The translations under genes were made by a program, and so were the position numbers. A stretch of 31,986 nucleotides of DNA from Mesostigma viride (taxonomy: Eukaryota; Streptophyta; Mesostigmatophyceae; Mesostigmatales; Mesostigmataceae), in NCBI GenBank assembly GCA_009746045.1, contig RPFO01002119.1, forward strand, positions 1 to 31,986, given 5' to 3'. Below, in pieces: positions 8,897-20,800 of this stretch (its first letter is position 1; each line of letters opens with the position of its first letter). The notes beneath the pieces are model-generated. The model was not told the DNA's origin, made no database searches, and was given only the letters and a program-made list of their open reading frames with translations.

Positions 8897-10106
8897 TTTA
8901 GAACCGAGCTGGCGCGAATGCCAGAAGTAGTATCCATGATATTATTTGATCTGCTGCTAGATCTAGATGTGTACTACAGCTTGCAACCGGACATCACTAT
9001 ATTTGGACAAGTGTACAGGGAGGTATGAAGTACCAAAGTACAGGGGGTACCCAGTAAAATGGGACGAAACGTGGATGTAAAATATTGACGTGTATGCAAA
9101 TTCGAGGCTATGGCGGTGCAGAAAATTGATTGGTGTAGGAGCATCGATGCATGGATCCGTTCCAAATTTTGTAGGCATAATTTATACGTTATAAACATGC
9201 TATAGCCGCAGTCACGCAACATCTAATGATGCGCGCAGTTATCTCGGGCTGGATTTTATTGCGGCAGGGCGCGTTTTTTGTCTGGGCGGTGATGATGGAG
9301 CTAGATCTTGTTGTTTGACGTCGTATCATGGGGTGTTTCGCCACGAATAGTTTTTATATATTGTGTTTCGCATATTCCATTAGCGCTCATGGGCCGGGAA
9401 AGTCGCGAGGCACCTTCTTGCCTCCGGCGTGCTAACTCCCGCAAGACCCATAATTTGCGGTTTCGACCTCAGGGCGCAGTTTAGTATCCCAGCGTCGGCC
9501 ATCGACAAGGTAAAGCTGTTCTATCGTTCGGTAAGTAATCTTGGACCTGTAATCGAAAAATTTGATAGGCTAAAAGTCACTATTTTACTACTCTATGGAT
9601 TGGTCAACGGTGGTTGTTGCACACAACCACTGCGATCAGTTTTTCATCCGTTTTCTTCATGATTAGCCGTGTTTACACCAAATATACGAAAATAACGATT
9701 GATATAACATTTAGAAAAGTGGTTTATGGTATCACGATGGTTTTTACTGCCTAAGAACTTCAAGACAGTTGGTATTCTGACCTGTTTTAGGTTGGCCTTT
9801 TTGCTTTGCTAGTATGGGAAGCCTGCGCCATTGTGCAGTCACTCCATGTAACAAGCATGGAAGCCCCAGTGCCTTGCTGGCATAAAATACAATGTCAGTG
9901 CATTGTCTCTATATTCTTTCACTTCGGCCATGCACGTGGAGGTCGTTTCTCATGTTTTGGATGCATGTGTAACACAGCCCCTTGCACCCCCTTGCTACGT
10001 GTGCACTTGGGCCTTGGCATAGTGTCATACTTACTATTAGCCCTTGCTAGCTACCATATGGTTTTACTTCTTCACACCAACATGAAATATAGTTGAAGCC
10101 GCACGT

Positions 10107-10160
10107 TAGTGATGATTTGAGCTTTACATGGCAACATGTAAAGCTCAAAGATCACCACTA
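10107..10160. repeat. Imperfect hairpin inside the DNA transposon
   Basis: GAGCTTTACATG (10119-10130) and CATGTAAAGCTC (10135-10146) pair around GCAA; the stem extends imperfectly outward to about 10107 and 10160. Confidence 0.8.
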
Positions 10161-10721
10161 CCGTGACAATGCCTCTTGTTGCTGTGTTGTTGCTTCGTAC
10201 GATTAGCAGCTAATATAATCAAGCCCAGCATAAAATGAGCTTCAACTAGCATTGTCACCATGCTAGGCCTTTTGGAACACGCTTATTAGAGCATCGCCAT
10301 GTGAGAAAAATGAGCATGTGGTAGTTAGTGTGTTGGCTATAGTCTTCGCCCTTGTACCATGCCATGATACGTAGGAGTGCAGCTGTGCATTGGTGTTGTG
10401 ATCTATGTTTGGATGCTATAGTGCATGTTCTGTAGGCTGGGATTGATGAAACTATGCATGCCTTGCCATCTATGATGTTTTTTGACGATGTGGACTAGGA
10501 AACTTGCCTTGTAATGATAGCAATTGTACCAAGGAAACTGGTCCCTATTTTTAGTCACCAGTTATTTTTAGATCTGCCTGATGGGTCCCTGGGACAACCT
10601 CCGGTGTCAGTGTTCAGTAGCCATGCCCAGCTACCTGTGCAACTGCCTTTACGAGGCCAGGGTCAACTTCACCGTCTAAACGTCCAATAATGCATGATAA
10701 GTGTGTCATGTCTCGCACCCA

Positions 10722-10742
10722 GCGCCCCCCCCTGGGGGGGGG
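10722..10742. repeat. C-run/G-run palindrome inside the DNA transposon
   Basis: Eight C, a T and nine G in a row. It is likely to be unstable in cloning and error-prone in sequencing. Confidence 0.8.
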
Positions 10743-11302
10743 TCCTTAATATGTACCCATAGGACAGTGCAACATGACCAATGGCATGACCCCCAAGTAA
10801 CTATATATATGTGTGTGCTTTGGTCCCAATATGGATAGTAAAATTGTTATTAGGTTGGTTTGTGGACCTTATAATGCAAAGTGCAACTGGTAACTACTTT
10901 TAGGAACCAGTTGGACACCATCCAAGGGTTAAGTCCATGAGGGGATCGGGCCACGGGGGCCCAGCGCCCTCGAGAGGGCCTGAGACCTCTTCAAGGGGTC
11001 GAGGAAGGTCCAGGAGGGGGCGTGACAGAAGGGCTGGACGGGGGACCCCGCCGAAGTCGGGACATCCACAGTCCCAGTTTGACTTCAAGAGGGTGGGTGG
11101 TCCTCCCAAGGCTGGGCCCAGCAGTGGGACCTCACGGGACATCAGTCAGGTGGAATGTTATTTCTGCCAGGGAAAGGGTCACTTCAGGAATGAGTGTCCC
11201 TCGTACCTGAGGCAGGAAGGTCAGAGCAAGCCAGCTCAGGGTGGCAGCAAGGACAAGGCTGGTCCATCCCAGGATAAGGGCAAGGGCAAGGCTGCTGATC
11301 AT

Positions 11303-11305
11303 TGA
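11303..11305 (+). promoter_or_regulatory. In-frame UGA between gag and pol, element 1 (readthrough candidate)
   Basis: CAT-TGA-CTT. The gag frame before it and the pol frame after it are the same. The eleven codons between the stop and the GTG at 11339 are all open. Confidence 0.65.
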
Positions 11306-14300
11306 CTTGAGCCTGCACACATCCCTGAACCCTGGAGGGTGCCCCCAGGGGTGTGTAATGTAGCTGCTAGTGACAGCAGTGAGGGGCAGCCCCATGCTCT
11401 AGTGAAAGAGCCTATTGGACACGATGGGGCAAGCTTGGTTACCACAGAGAGTATGCCAGCTGTAGCTGCAGTGGTTACTCGCCAACGTGCCCGCCATGGC
11501 GGTGCTGAGCCTGAGGTAGGACCTGGTGATGTGGACCCAGGTGGATCTCAGAAGCATTCTGACCGTGCAGGACTGGCACAGGATGGTCAGGATGAGGATA
11601 GGGCTGGAGACAGTCTGACAGGCACGACCCTGGTGCCTCCTGTACATAAGGGATCTGTACATACCTTGAGTGCTAATAATGACAATAAAAGGTTTTCTCT
11701 CTTGTATGACATTGCCTCAAGGTTGCATACCATGTTTGGCCATGCAGCTCAGTCTTTGCAAGTTGCTAGACGGCTGGGAGGAAGTGAGTTGTACTCCATC
11801 TGCCAACAGGTTGCTCAAGCTTGCAAGTGCAGGCTAGTTGCTAGAAAGCCCAAGCAGTCTCATGCCAGGACTCCTATTTTGCAGCCAGGCCATGTGCAGG
11901 TAGATATTCAGAGAATCAGGGGTTTGAAGCTGCTGGTGGCAGTGGACAGATATACCAAGTACAAGACCCTAGAGATCCTGCCTGACATGGAGAAGCCTAC
12001 ATTGATTGCTGCTCTGAAGTTGACAAGGAGCAGGTACCCTGGGTTGGAGTTGTTGCAGTGTGACATTCAGTTTGAGTGCTGTGAGAACCTGCCAGAGTTT
12101 CCAGAGTTGCTGATTACACCCAGGGAGAGCCACGGCCAGCAAGGGGTGGTGGAGAGAGCCATCCAAGAGATCAAGACTGTGCTGCTGGTGGAGAGGATTC
12201 CAAGGACGTCATCTGCCATTGTGACATCTGCATGGCTACGTTCTGTGGAGGATAGGCTGAACCTGAGGACTCCCATGTTCTTTGGTGACATTGCCATCAA
12301 TCCTCTTATGCTGCATACCAGGATGCTGCCAGCTGATGCTGAGCAGGCATGGAAGGAGAAGCTAGAGGCCAAGTTCCTCAAGCTGAGGCAGAAAGACAAG
12401 GGCTGGAGTGTCCTAGAACCTAACGTTGGACAACAGGTTGTTGTGTGGAAGGAACCAAGCTTTCCAGGGAAACGTGGCAGCTGGCATGATGGGGTGGTGA
12501 CCCGAGTAGAAGCCGCTGGCCATAAGTGCTGGGTGGCCATTGATGGCTCCCAAGCAGTGCACCGTCTGTCCTGGTCAAAGATCCGTCCCCGGGGAGGTAA
12601 TCAAGGAGACCTCTTCCAGGTGCCCGCTGGTGTACAAGGCGGGGGTGACGTGGAGCTTCCTGATCAGGGTGCTACAGCTGTATCGAGCCCTCAGGGTGAC
12701 CCTGGCCCGGCCCCTGGGGTACCTTCACATACGGTGGTTGGGCAAGCAGGCGGACAGGCTGCACCTCCGGAACGGCCCGACACCAGGCCTAGGGGTGTGC
12801 GTCTATCAGATATTGTACAGGCTTTGCAAAGAGCCAAGAAGGAGCCTAAGGTGTCCAAGCTTGTCCAGTTGGATGAACCTGAGGTAGCTGCCATGGAGAT
12901 AGATACCAATGCACAGGTTTCTGTCATGGGACCTCAGCATACAGGAGAACTGCTGGTCGGAGAACCAAGTTGCCCCTGGGTGTCTGATTTCAGTGGTAGG
13001 ACGCATCTAAGGGTGTTGGGAGAGGTTACTGCCCCTGTCATGGGTGTGGATGTGACCTTCCTTGTCCTAGAGGACTATGATGGCCCTGTGATTTTGGGTC
13101 AGAATTTTCTGGGCAATCCTGGGATTTCTATCAGAGCTACAGCTCTGAGAAGAGATGGCTGGGGGATGATTCCCCTAGAAAATTTCAGGACAACATTTCC
13201 AGTCAGGTGCAGGGCCAAGCCGGTCAAGGGTGTAAAATGGGATGAAGGGGAGGTGCCCCCAGCGGCCAGTTTGGTGATTCCAGCTGTGTTGCACCCCAGC
13301 AGTATTGGCATAACTCACAGGAGCCTTGCTGCACACTCTCCTTTGACATATGACCAGCTGGTCCAAGAGATGAGCTCGCCTACTTTGTTTGAGGCTTGGA
13401 AGCTCGCCTTCTCCAAGGCATTGGAGGAGTGGTTGCAGTTTGAGTGTGCTGCACCAACAGACAGACGTCCCCCAGCATCAAGGAAGCTTGCTTTGAGATT
13501 TGTGCTGAAGAGGAAGGTTGTGGATGAGGTATCAGTGCCCCATGTCAGGCCTGTCCTGAATGAGTATCACGGCACGGGGAGTCTGCCAGGAGAGGAGCTA
13601 TACACGCCAGGGATGCTACACGACACATGGAGAATTTTGCTATGTCTCTACGTGGGGTTGCTGAACAGGGGAGCAGCTATGTCATCAGTGCTGCTGGACT
13701 TCAAGAGGGCATTTTTAAAATCTGATCCAGAAGTGGCCAGGAGGGTGTGGAAGCAGGATGAGCCTTACTGTGTTGAGGTGCCTGCCATCTGGAAGCTGGA
13801 GCTGCATCAACAATTCCTGGTTATTCTGAAGGGCCTGGAAGGACTCAGGTCGAGCCCAATCATCTGGAGACTCACGCTGCAGGAAGCTCTGATCAGTGAG
13901 TGTGGCTTGAGAGTGTCTTCAGTTGATCCCTGTTTGCTGCTGGCCCAATGGGAGGGTCTGCCAGTGTATGCTAGTTTGCATGGAGATGATCTGCATTTGC
14001 TAGCCCCCACGACCTGGCTGAAGAAGTTTATTCCTGTCATCAGTGGCAAGTTTTCACTGGGCAAGGAGCTGTGGCAGGAGCCCAACAAGCCTGTAGTGTT
14101 CTGTGGAATGCAGGCTACCCTGTTCAGGAGGGACGGGGAGTGGAGTATCAGGCTTCAGGCTGGAGGAGATTATAAACAGACCATTGTGAAGGCCTTGCCA
14201 GAGAAGATCACCCAGGCTGCAGGACCTGAGTTGAGAGGCATGTGGGCCTGGTTTGCCAGCATCTGTGGTCCGTCTTTGATGGTCCATAGCAGAATGCCTG

Positions 14301-14845
14301 ATGAGGTGCTTGAGGATGAGAAGCCTCGAGTCATAGCCCGGTTGGTGGAGAGTACCCCTGATCTGATTTTGTCTGGGATTGACTTTGCCCAGCCTATCAC
14401 CTTGGAGATCTTTGTTGACAGTTCCATGGATGCTCGCCAGGTTACCAAGGTCAGGGGGAGATCTGCTGCTCTGTTTGCTTTTTATCAGAGCAGGGCAAGT
14501 TTGTTCAGCTGGTACAGCAGACTGCAGAAGAGGGTCTGTATCAGTTCAGATGTGGCAGAATGCAGGGCCATATGCGAGGGGATTCAGTCCAGCCTGTACA
14601 TAAAGGAGTTAATGCTGGAGCTGGCTTCAGTTACCCCTTGGACCTTGCAGATGGAGACGTTGTTGCTAACAGACAGCATGGGTATGGTCCAGTTTGTTCA
14701 CAAGCAGCTGGCCAGAAGCCGGGACCTGGATTATTTGTTGCTGAAGGAGTTGGACAGTTTGGTTGACTTGAAGCATAATAATCCCTGGCGAGGAGAACCC
14801 TGCTGATGCATTGACAAAGCTGCCACACAAGGCCCCAGCCCAGTA
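11306..14845 (+). pseudogene. pol of element 1: integrase-protease-RT-RNase H, frameshifted and interrupted
   Basis: Nearly identical to the intact pol of element 2. The open frame after the gag stop runs to 14806. Integrase zinc-binding and DDE residues, the DTNA protease-like site, the LDFKRAF and HGDD reverse transcriptase motifs and the first three RNase H acidic residues are all present. A 4-bp insertion near 14776 (AAGCATAATAATCCC against AAGCATATCCC) shifts the frame before the HIPGEENPADALTK motif, removing the last catalytic Asp of RNase H. At 14850 the gene is cut by element 2; its last codons continue at 22877-22926. Either lesion would remove the last RNase H residue, so this copy is probably dead. 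Confidence 0.85.
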
Positions 14846-14850
14846 CAATG
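14846..14850. repeat. Target-site duplication of element 2, left copy (CAATG)
   Basis: CAATG lies directly before LTR B and again directly after LTR C (22872-22876). Joining the flanks at one CAATG restores the sequence seen in the intact pol of element 2 (CAGTACAATGTACTGAGG). Confidence 0.95.
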
Positions 14851-15543
14851 AGTTAACGCCAAGCGCATTGGCGTGATCCTGATTCGGCATATCTCTGCGA
14901 TTCCAGCGGCACCGGAACGAGTTCATTCCGACAAGTATCAAGAAAGTTATGGCGTTCCGACTTCCCGGTCGCGCGCGAGCGCGAGCCGGCTGTTCTTCTA
15001 AGTCGGACGTGAATATTTGCCGACGACATATGGGGTCGACAGTAATTCCTGGGCTGACAGGAATTAGGTGCTGTACCTACGACGGTATTGGATTAATACG
15101 TCGTACGCAGGAAATAGGAACCTTAACCTGTGGTCTGTTGGTACCGCAGGCTTAGTCCTGGACTTCTAGGTGCAGATGCAATAGTCACTGTGGACTGTGC
15201 TCTGTGGTCACTGTGCCTGTATGGCAGACCTACTGTATAGGAGTGGGCGCTGTACAGGTAGTGAATACTGTACCGGGGGTGTTATTACTGAGCAGGCCTC
15301 CTAGGCTGCTCAGGACTAGCAAGCACAGTGCACAAGTATATAAACAATAGGCCAGTGCCAAATGGGCATCTCTTGCGAGCCCGCCTCACGTGTTGTGCCT
15401 TGACTTGGCAAGCTCGTGTACAAGCCTCAAGTGTTGAGCGCTGTAAACATTATCCGATTTAACAAAGCTCCGTTTCCAACCATATTCACACATTGCTGCA
15501 TTGCAACCATATCCTTCACATTGCGTGTGCGAAGAACTTAACT
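14851..15543 (+). repeat. LTR B, 5' LTR of element 2
   Basis: 693 bp, AGTTAACGCC...AACTTAACT, with the terminal hairpin and a TATA box at 15337-15344. The internal region starts CAAATTACAACCAGTCTC; no clear TGG-type tRNA primer-binding site is visible there. Confidence 0.95.
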
Positions 15544-15635
15544 CAAATTACAACCAGTCTCAGCGGAACGGCCAGGAGGGTCGTTGCCGGTTGCGGTGTG
15601 CAGCGTTTACGACGAGAGGAGCTCGTCGGTGGTGA

Positions 15636-16551
15636 ATGGTGCAGGAGGAACAACGGCAGCAGGATTTCCGGTTTCGGCAGTCTGCTGGGGGTTCGATTTC
15701 TCCTGAATTACGCCGTGTCGTTCGGGATCTATCTTTGTTGCTTGCAGATCGTCCGCCTGTAAATCGCAGCTTCGTGCAATTCGTCGACGACCAGGTCGAA
15801 GATTGGGAGCGAATTCTGCGACACGTACAAACCATCGTCATTCCGGAGCACCGGAGCATCGACGACCTTGAGCAGGAGCTTCACGGGTTGGTCGGCATCC
15901 AGACGGTGATTACTGCAGTAGCAGAGCGAGTGCGGACGGAGTTGGCAGCAAGGCGAGGCGAGGTTGCGGAGGCAGCTGGCGCAGGGCGACACGAGTTTGT
16001 GCCGACAGTAGCGGGCGCGGGAGTACCACGTGCTTTCGCAGGCGGCATCGGCGACGAGGGTGTTGCAGCGGGCCAGTTAGGCGTGAACGACGCGGAGCGG
16101 AGCATCACAGGCGGCTTGCAGAGGTCGGGGCGACAGCGGAAGCCATCGCCGGAGGACACGCGCGACAAGAGTCGGCAGGTTTCCAGAGCGAGTAAGAGTT
16201 CCTTTTCAGGAGCTCCCCGCCCCTTCGCGTTCGTGTGACGCGTTGGGAGGAGTTTGCACCTCTTGGTACGAGAGTGACCTTGAGGTAGGAGCAGGGGGTG
16301 TCGCTGGGCTAGGCGACGAGGCACTTGGCGACCACGAGGTGCCAACGTACAATCCGCGAGGTGCCAACGACGGGTTGTCACCTGTCTACTTTACCAACGG
16401 TGACGATTCAGTCATCGCGGGCCGACAGCGGGTCGACGACGGCGCAGCAGGTAGCAGGGTACCAGAGCTGATTGTGGTGAGCGACAGCGACGACGACAGC
16501 GACAAGGAGAACCAGGACGCGCCTGGGGCCAGCCGTGGTGGTCTTGCCTGA
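15636..16551 (+). pseudogene. ORF1 of element 2, frameshifted
   Basis: Homologue of the ORF at 6990-7910. The first 140 or so residues are nearly the same (MVQEEQRQQDFRFRQSAGG start). One G fewer near 16070 (GCGGGCCAG against GCGGGGCCAG in element 1) sends it into a Ser/Arg-rich frame ending at 16238; the acidic C-terminal part (16243-16551, SDSDDDSDKEN kept) is in another frame. The Ser-rich middle frame is also open in element 1 (7288-7596), so it is not certain which copy is the mutant. Single-base changes in homopolymers could also be assembly errors. Confidence 0.65.
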
Positions 16552-16653
16552 GTGGTAACACTTGGCACTTTCCTTTCTTGTTCAGTAGCTTATATTGCTT
16601 TAATTGCTGCTTGGCCACTTGGCTGGCTGTAGCAGATCTGAACAGAGGCCATC

Positions 16654-17837
16654 ATGGAGGATGGAGCTATCAACCAACAAGCGGGCTTTATGGGCTTCGG
16701 CGGCGCGGCGCTGGGCTGGATGGACGAGATGGACGCGATGGACGCGGTGGACGCGATGGACGCGGGGACGGCCAGGCGCTGGGAGACCAGGCTGAGGTGC
16801 CAGATAATCAGAGCCAAGGATCGCAGGGCGGGCAGCACGCGCCAGCCGCAGATCAAGCGGCGCCTAAGCGACCAACCGTTGCTGAGGGGTACGCGGTGCT
16901 AGGCCAGTTTCAGTCCATCAAGGACAATTGGCAGCCCCGGGATGCTGAGAGGATGTTAGAGGACATGAACTTGTACACGGAGATATACAACGGTGACAAG
17001 CTTCGCATCCTGGCGTCTAGTGCCTACATACGGCAGTCGGCGAGGCGGCTGTTCAAGTTTGTTCGGGAGCGACACGCGGCGGGGGACACCTGGCGGCGTT
17101 TATGACGCGACTCAGGTGTTCCTGAGTGACAAGAGGACCATAGATGGGTCCCACCTGAAGCAAGAATACCTGGACTACAAGCCCATCAAGGGGCAACTAG
17201 TGGTCCACGCCTTTGAAGACTTCGTCAAGCTGAGGGAGGACGCCATGGCCAAGGGCTTCTTCGTCGCAGATCGGATGGCCATGGGCGACTTTCTCAAGTC
17301 GCTGCAACTGGATCCGGTCACCATGGATAATGTGACCATCCACATGCGACAGGTCCATGGCTGGGCAGCCATGACGGATCAGTTGTATGAGTGTTTCAGC
17401 GGCAAGTACGTGGGGGTAAGCGCCCTCGTCAGAATGATGAGGAGGCCACTGAACCCACGGTTAAGTCCATGAGGGGATCGGGCCACGGGGGCCCAGCGTC
17501 CTCGAGAGGGCCTGAGACCTCTTCAAGGGGTCGAGGAAGGTCCAGGAGGGGGCGTGACAGAAGGGCTGGACGGGGGACCCCGCCGAAGTCGGGACATCCA
17601 CAGTCCCAGTTTGACTTCAAGAGGGTGGGTGGTCCTCCCAAGGCTGGGCCCAGCAGTGGGACCTCACGGGACATCAGTCAGGTGGAATGTTATTTCTGCC
17701 AGGGGAAGGGTCACTTCAGGAATGAGTGTCCCTCGTACCTGAGGCAGGAAGGTCAGAGCAAGCCAGCTCAGGGTGGCAGCAAGGACAAGGCTGGTCCATC
17801 CCAGGACAAGGGCAAGGGCAAGGCTGCTGATCATTGA
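16654..17837 (+). pseudogene. gag of element 2, several frameshifts
   Basis: Starts at ATG 16654 (MEDGAINQQAGFMGF). By comparison with element 1 the reading shifts near 16700 (one base fewer in TTCGGCGGCG), near 17090-17120 (TGGCGGCG, CTCAGGTG) and near 17415 (GTGGGGGTAAG). All three breaks are one- to two-base losses in G/C-rich short runs. The parts together cover the whole Gag: DGR-rich N-terminus, VADRMAMGDFLKSLQLDP core, Arg/Gly-rich basic region and zinc knuckle CYFCQGKGHFRNEC. It ends at TGA 17835-17837, after which pol stays in the same frame. Pol over 3.5 kb has no such break. Confidence 0.75.
17835..17837 (+). promoter_or_regulatory. In-frame UGA between gag and pol, element 2
   Basis: CAT-TGA-TAT, with pol open in the same frame directly downstream. 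The base after UGA is T here but C in elements 1 and 3. Confidence 0.6.
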
Positions 17838-17870
17838 TATGAGCCTGCACACATCCCTGAACCCTGGAGG

Positions 17871-20800
17871 GTGCCCCCAGGGGTGTGTAATGAAGCTGCT
17901 AGTGACAGCAGTGAGGGGCAGCCCCATGCTCTAGTGAAAGAGCCTATTGGACACGATGGGGCAAGCTTGGTTACCACAGAGAGTATGCCAGCTGTAGCTG
18001 CAGTGGTTACTCGCCAACGTGCCCGCCATGGCGGTGCTGAGCCTGAGGTAGGACCTGGTGATGTGGACCCAGGTGGATCTCAGAAGCATTCTGACCGTGC
18101 AGGACTGGCACAGGATGGTCAGGATGAGGATAGGGCTGGAGACAGTCTGACAGGCACGACCCTGGTGCCTCCTGTACATAAGGGATCTGTACATACCTTG
18201 AGTGCTAATAATGACAATAAAAGGTTTTCTCTCTTGTATGACATTGCCTCAAGGTTGCATACCATGTTTGGCCATGCAGCTCAGTCTTTGCAAGTTGCTA
18301 GACGGCTGGGAGGAAGTGAGTTGTACTCCATCTGCCAACAGGTTGCTCAAGCTTGCAAGTGCAGGCTAGTTGCTAGAAAGCCCAAGCAGTCTCATGCCAG
18401 GACTCCTATTTTGCAGCCAGGCCATGTGCAGGTAGATATTCAGAGAATCAGGGGTTTGAAGCTGCTGGTGGCAGTGGACAGATATACCAAGTACAAGACC
18501 CTAGAGATCCTGCCTGACATGGAGAAGCCTACATTGATTGCTGCTCTGAAGTTGACAAGGAGCAGGTACCCTGGGTTGGAGTTGTTGCAGTGTGACATTC
18601 AGTTTGAGTGCTGTGAGAACCTGCCAGAGTTTCCAGAGTTGCTGATTACACCCAGGGAGAGCCACGGCCAGCAAGGGGTGGTGGAGAGAGCCATCCAAGA
18701 GATCAAGACTGTGCTGCTGGTGGAGAGGATTCCAAGGACGTCATCTGCCATTGTGACATCTGCATGGCTACGTTCTGTGGAGGACAGGCTGAACCTGAGG
18801 ACTCCCATGTTCTTTGGTGACATTGCCATCAATCCTCTTATGCTGCATACCAGGATGCTGCCAGCTGATGCTGAGCAGGCATGGAAGGAGAAGCTAGAGG
18901 CCAAGTTCCTCAAGCTGAGGCAGAAAGACAAGGGCTGGAGTGTCCTAGAACCTAACGTTGGACAACAGGTTGTTGTGTGGAAGGAACCAAGCTTTCCAGG
19001 GAAACGTGGCAGCTGGCATGATGGGGTGGTGACCCGAGTAGAAGCCGCTGGCCATAAGTGCTGGGTGGCCATTGATGGCTCCCAAGCAGTGCACCGTCTG
19101 TCCTGGTCAAAGATCCGTCCCCGGGGAGGTAATCAAGGAGACCTCTTCCAGGTGCCCGCTGGTGTACAAGGCGGGGGTGACGTGGAGCTTCCTGATCAGG
19201 GTGCTACAGCTGTATCGAGCCCTCAGGGTGACCCTGGCCCGGCCCCTGGGGTACCTTCACATACGGTGGTTGGGCAAGCAGGCGGACAGGCTGCACCTCC
19301 GGAACGGCCCGACACCAGGCCTAGGGGTGTGCGTCTATCAGATATTGTACAGGCTTTGCAAAGAGCCAAGAAGGAGCCTAAGGTGTCCAAGCTTGTCCAG
19401 TTGGATGAACCTGAGGTAGCTGCCATGGAGATAGATACCAATGCACAGGTTTCTGTCATGGGACCTCAGCATACAGGAGAACTGCTGGTCGGAGAACCAA
19501 GTTGCCCCTGGGTGTCTGATTTCAGTGGTAGGACGCATCTAAGGGTGTTGGGAGAGGTTACTGCCCCTGTCATGGGTGTGGATGTGACCTTCCTTGTCCT
19601 AGAGGACTATGATGGCCCTGTGATTTTGGGTCAGAATTTTCTGGGCAATCCTGGGATTTCTATCAGAGCTACAGCTCTGAGAAGAGATGGCTGGGGGATG
19701 ATTCCCCTAGAAAATTTCAGGACAACATTTCCAGTCAGGTGCAGGGCCAAGCCGGTCAAGGGTGTAAAATGGGATGAAGGGGAGGTGCCCCCAGCGGCCA
19801 GTTTGGTGATTCCAGCTGTGTTGCACCCCAGCAGTATTGGCATAACTCACAGGAGCCTTGCTGCACACTCTCCTTTGACATATGACCAGCTGGTCCAAGA
19901 GATGAGCTCGCCTACTTTGTTTGAGGCTTGGAAGCTCGCCTTCTCCAAGGCATTGGAGGAGTGGTTGCAGTTTGAGTGTGCTGCACCAACAGACAGACGT
20001 CCCCCAGCATCAAGGAAGCTTGCTTTGAGATTTGTGCTGAAGAGGAAGGTTGTGGATGAGGTATCAGTGCCCCATGTCAGGCCTGTCCTGAATGAGTATC
20101 ACGGCACGGGGAGTCTGCCAGGAGAGGAGCTATACACGCCAGGGATGCTACACGACACATGGAGAATTTTGCTATGTCTCTACGTGGGGTTGCTGAACAG
20201 GGGAGCAGCTATGTCATCAGTGCTGCTGGACTTCAAGAGGGCATTTTTAAAATCTGATCCAGAAGTGGCCAGGAGGGTGTGGAAGCAGGATGAGCCTTAC
20301 TGTGTTGAGGTGCCTGCCATCTGGAAGCTGGAGCTGCATCAACAATTCCTGGTTATTCTGAAGGGCCTGGAAGGACTCAGGTCGAGCCCAATCATCTGGA
20401 GACTCACGCTGCAGGAAGCTCTGATCAGTGAGTGTGGCTTGAGAGTGTCTTCAGTTGATCCCTGTTTGCTGCTGGCCCAATGGGAGGGTCTGCCAGTGTA
20501 TGCTAGTTTGCATGGAGATGATCTGCATTTGCTAGCCCCCACGACCTGGCTGAAGAAGTTTATTCCTGTCATCAGTGGCAAGTTTTCACTGGGCAAGGAG
20601 CTGTGGCAGGAGCCCAACAAGCCTGTAGTGTTCTGTGGAATGCAGGCTACCCTGTTCAGGAGGGACGGGGAGTGGAGTATCAGGCTTCAGGCTGGAGGAG
20701 ATTATAAACAGACCATTGTGAAGGCCTTGCCAGAGAAGATCACCCAGGCTGCAGGACCTGAGTTGAGAGGCATGTGGGCCTGGTTTGCCAGCATCTGTGG

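Larger units (their letters stand above)
8830..10928. mobile_element. piggyBac-like non-autonomous DNA transposon in gag
   Basis: The uninterrupted site in element 2 reads CACGGTTAAGTCCATG near 17460. Here it is split as GGTTAA-CCCATAAATGG ... CATCCAAGGG-TTAAGTCC, that is, TTAA on both sides (8826-8829 and 10929-10932) and CCC/GGG ends. TTAA duplication with CCC/GGG termini is the signature of the piggyBac superfamily. The ends are imperfect inverted repeats: ATGGT, CTGGT-x-CCTA and TAGTTACCAGTT occur in matching order from both sides. At 2099 bp it has no transposase frame (the longest frames, 9429-9662 and 9806-10096, show nothing recognisable), so it would need a transposase supplied from elsewhere. 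It is less GC-rich than the host element. Confidence 0.85.
8013..11305 (+). pseudogene. gag of element 1, frameshifted and split by a DNA transposon
   Basis: Gag packages element RNA in virus-like particles. The N-terminal part (8013-8393) holds a DGR/RGG-rich stretch from 9-bp GATGGACGC repeats and then QFQSIKDNWQPRDAERML. A frameshift near 8387 (extra bases against element 2) moves the reading to the frame that runs to 8829 and includes FKFVRERHAAGDTW and LDYKPIKGQLVVHAF. The piggyBac-like insertion 8830-10928 follows. Beyond it 10933-11305 gives the Arg/Gly-rich nucleocapsid with FKRVGGPPKAG and one zinc knuckle, CYFCQGKGHFRNEC (C-x2-C-x4-H-x4-C). Removing the insertion and one TTAA (2103 bp) keeps the frame. 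The gene ends at UGA 11303-11305, with pol following in the same frame. Confidence 0.8.

Noticed and set aside
9806-10096. 96-aa frame in the DNA transposon as a possible transposase piece
   Set aside because: No DDD/DDE-type motif or Cys-rich C-terminal finger of piggyBac transposases is visible; too short.
12067-12540. Antisense frames of 60-160 aa opposite pol
   Set aside because: They mirror the codon structure of the sense gene, repeat identically in elements 1 and 2 and show no domain.
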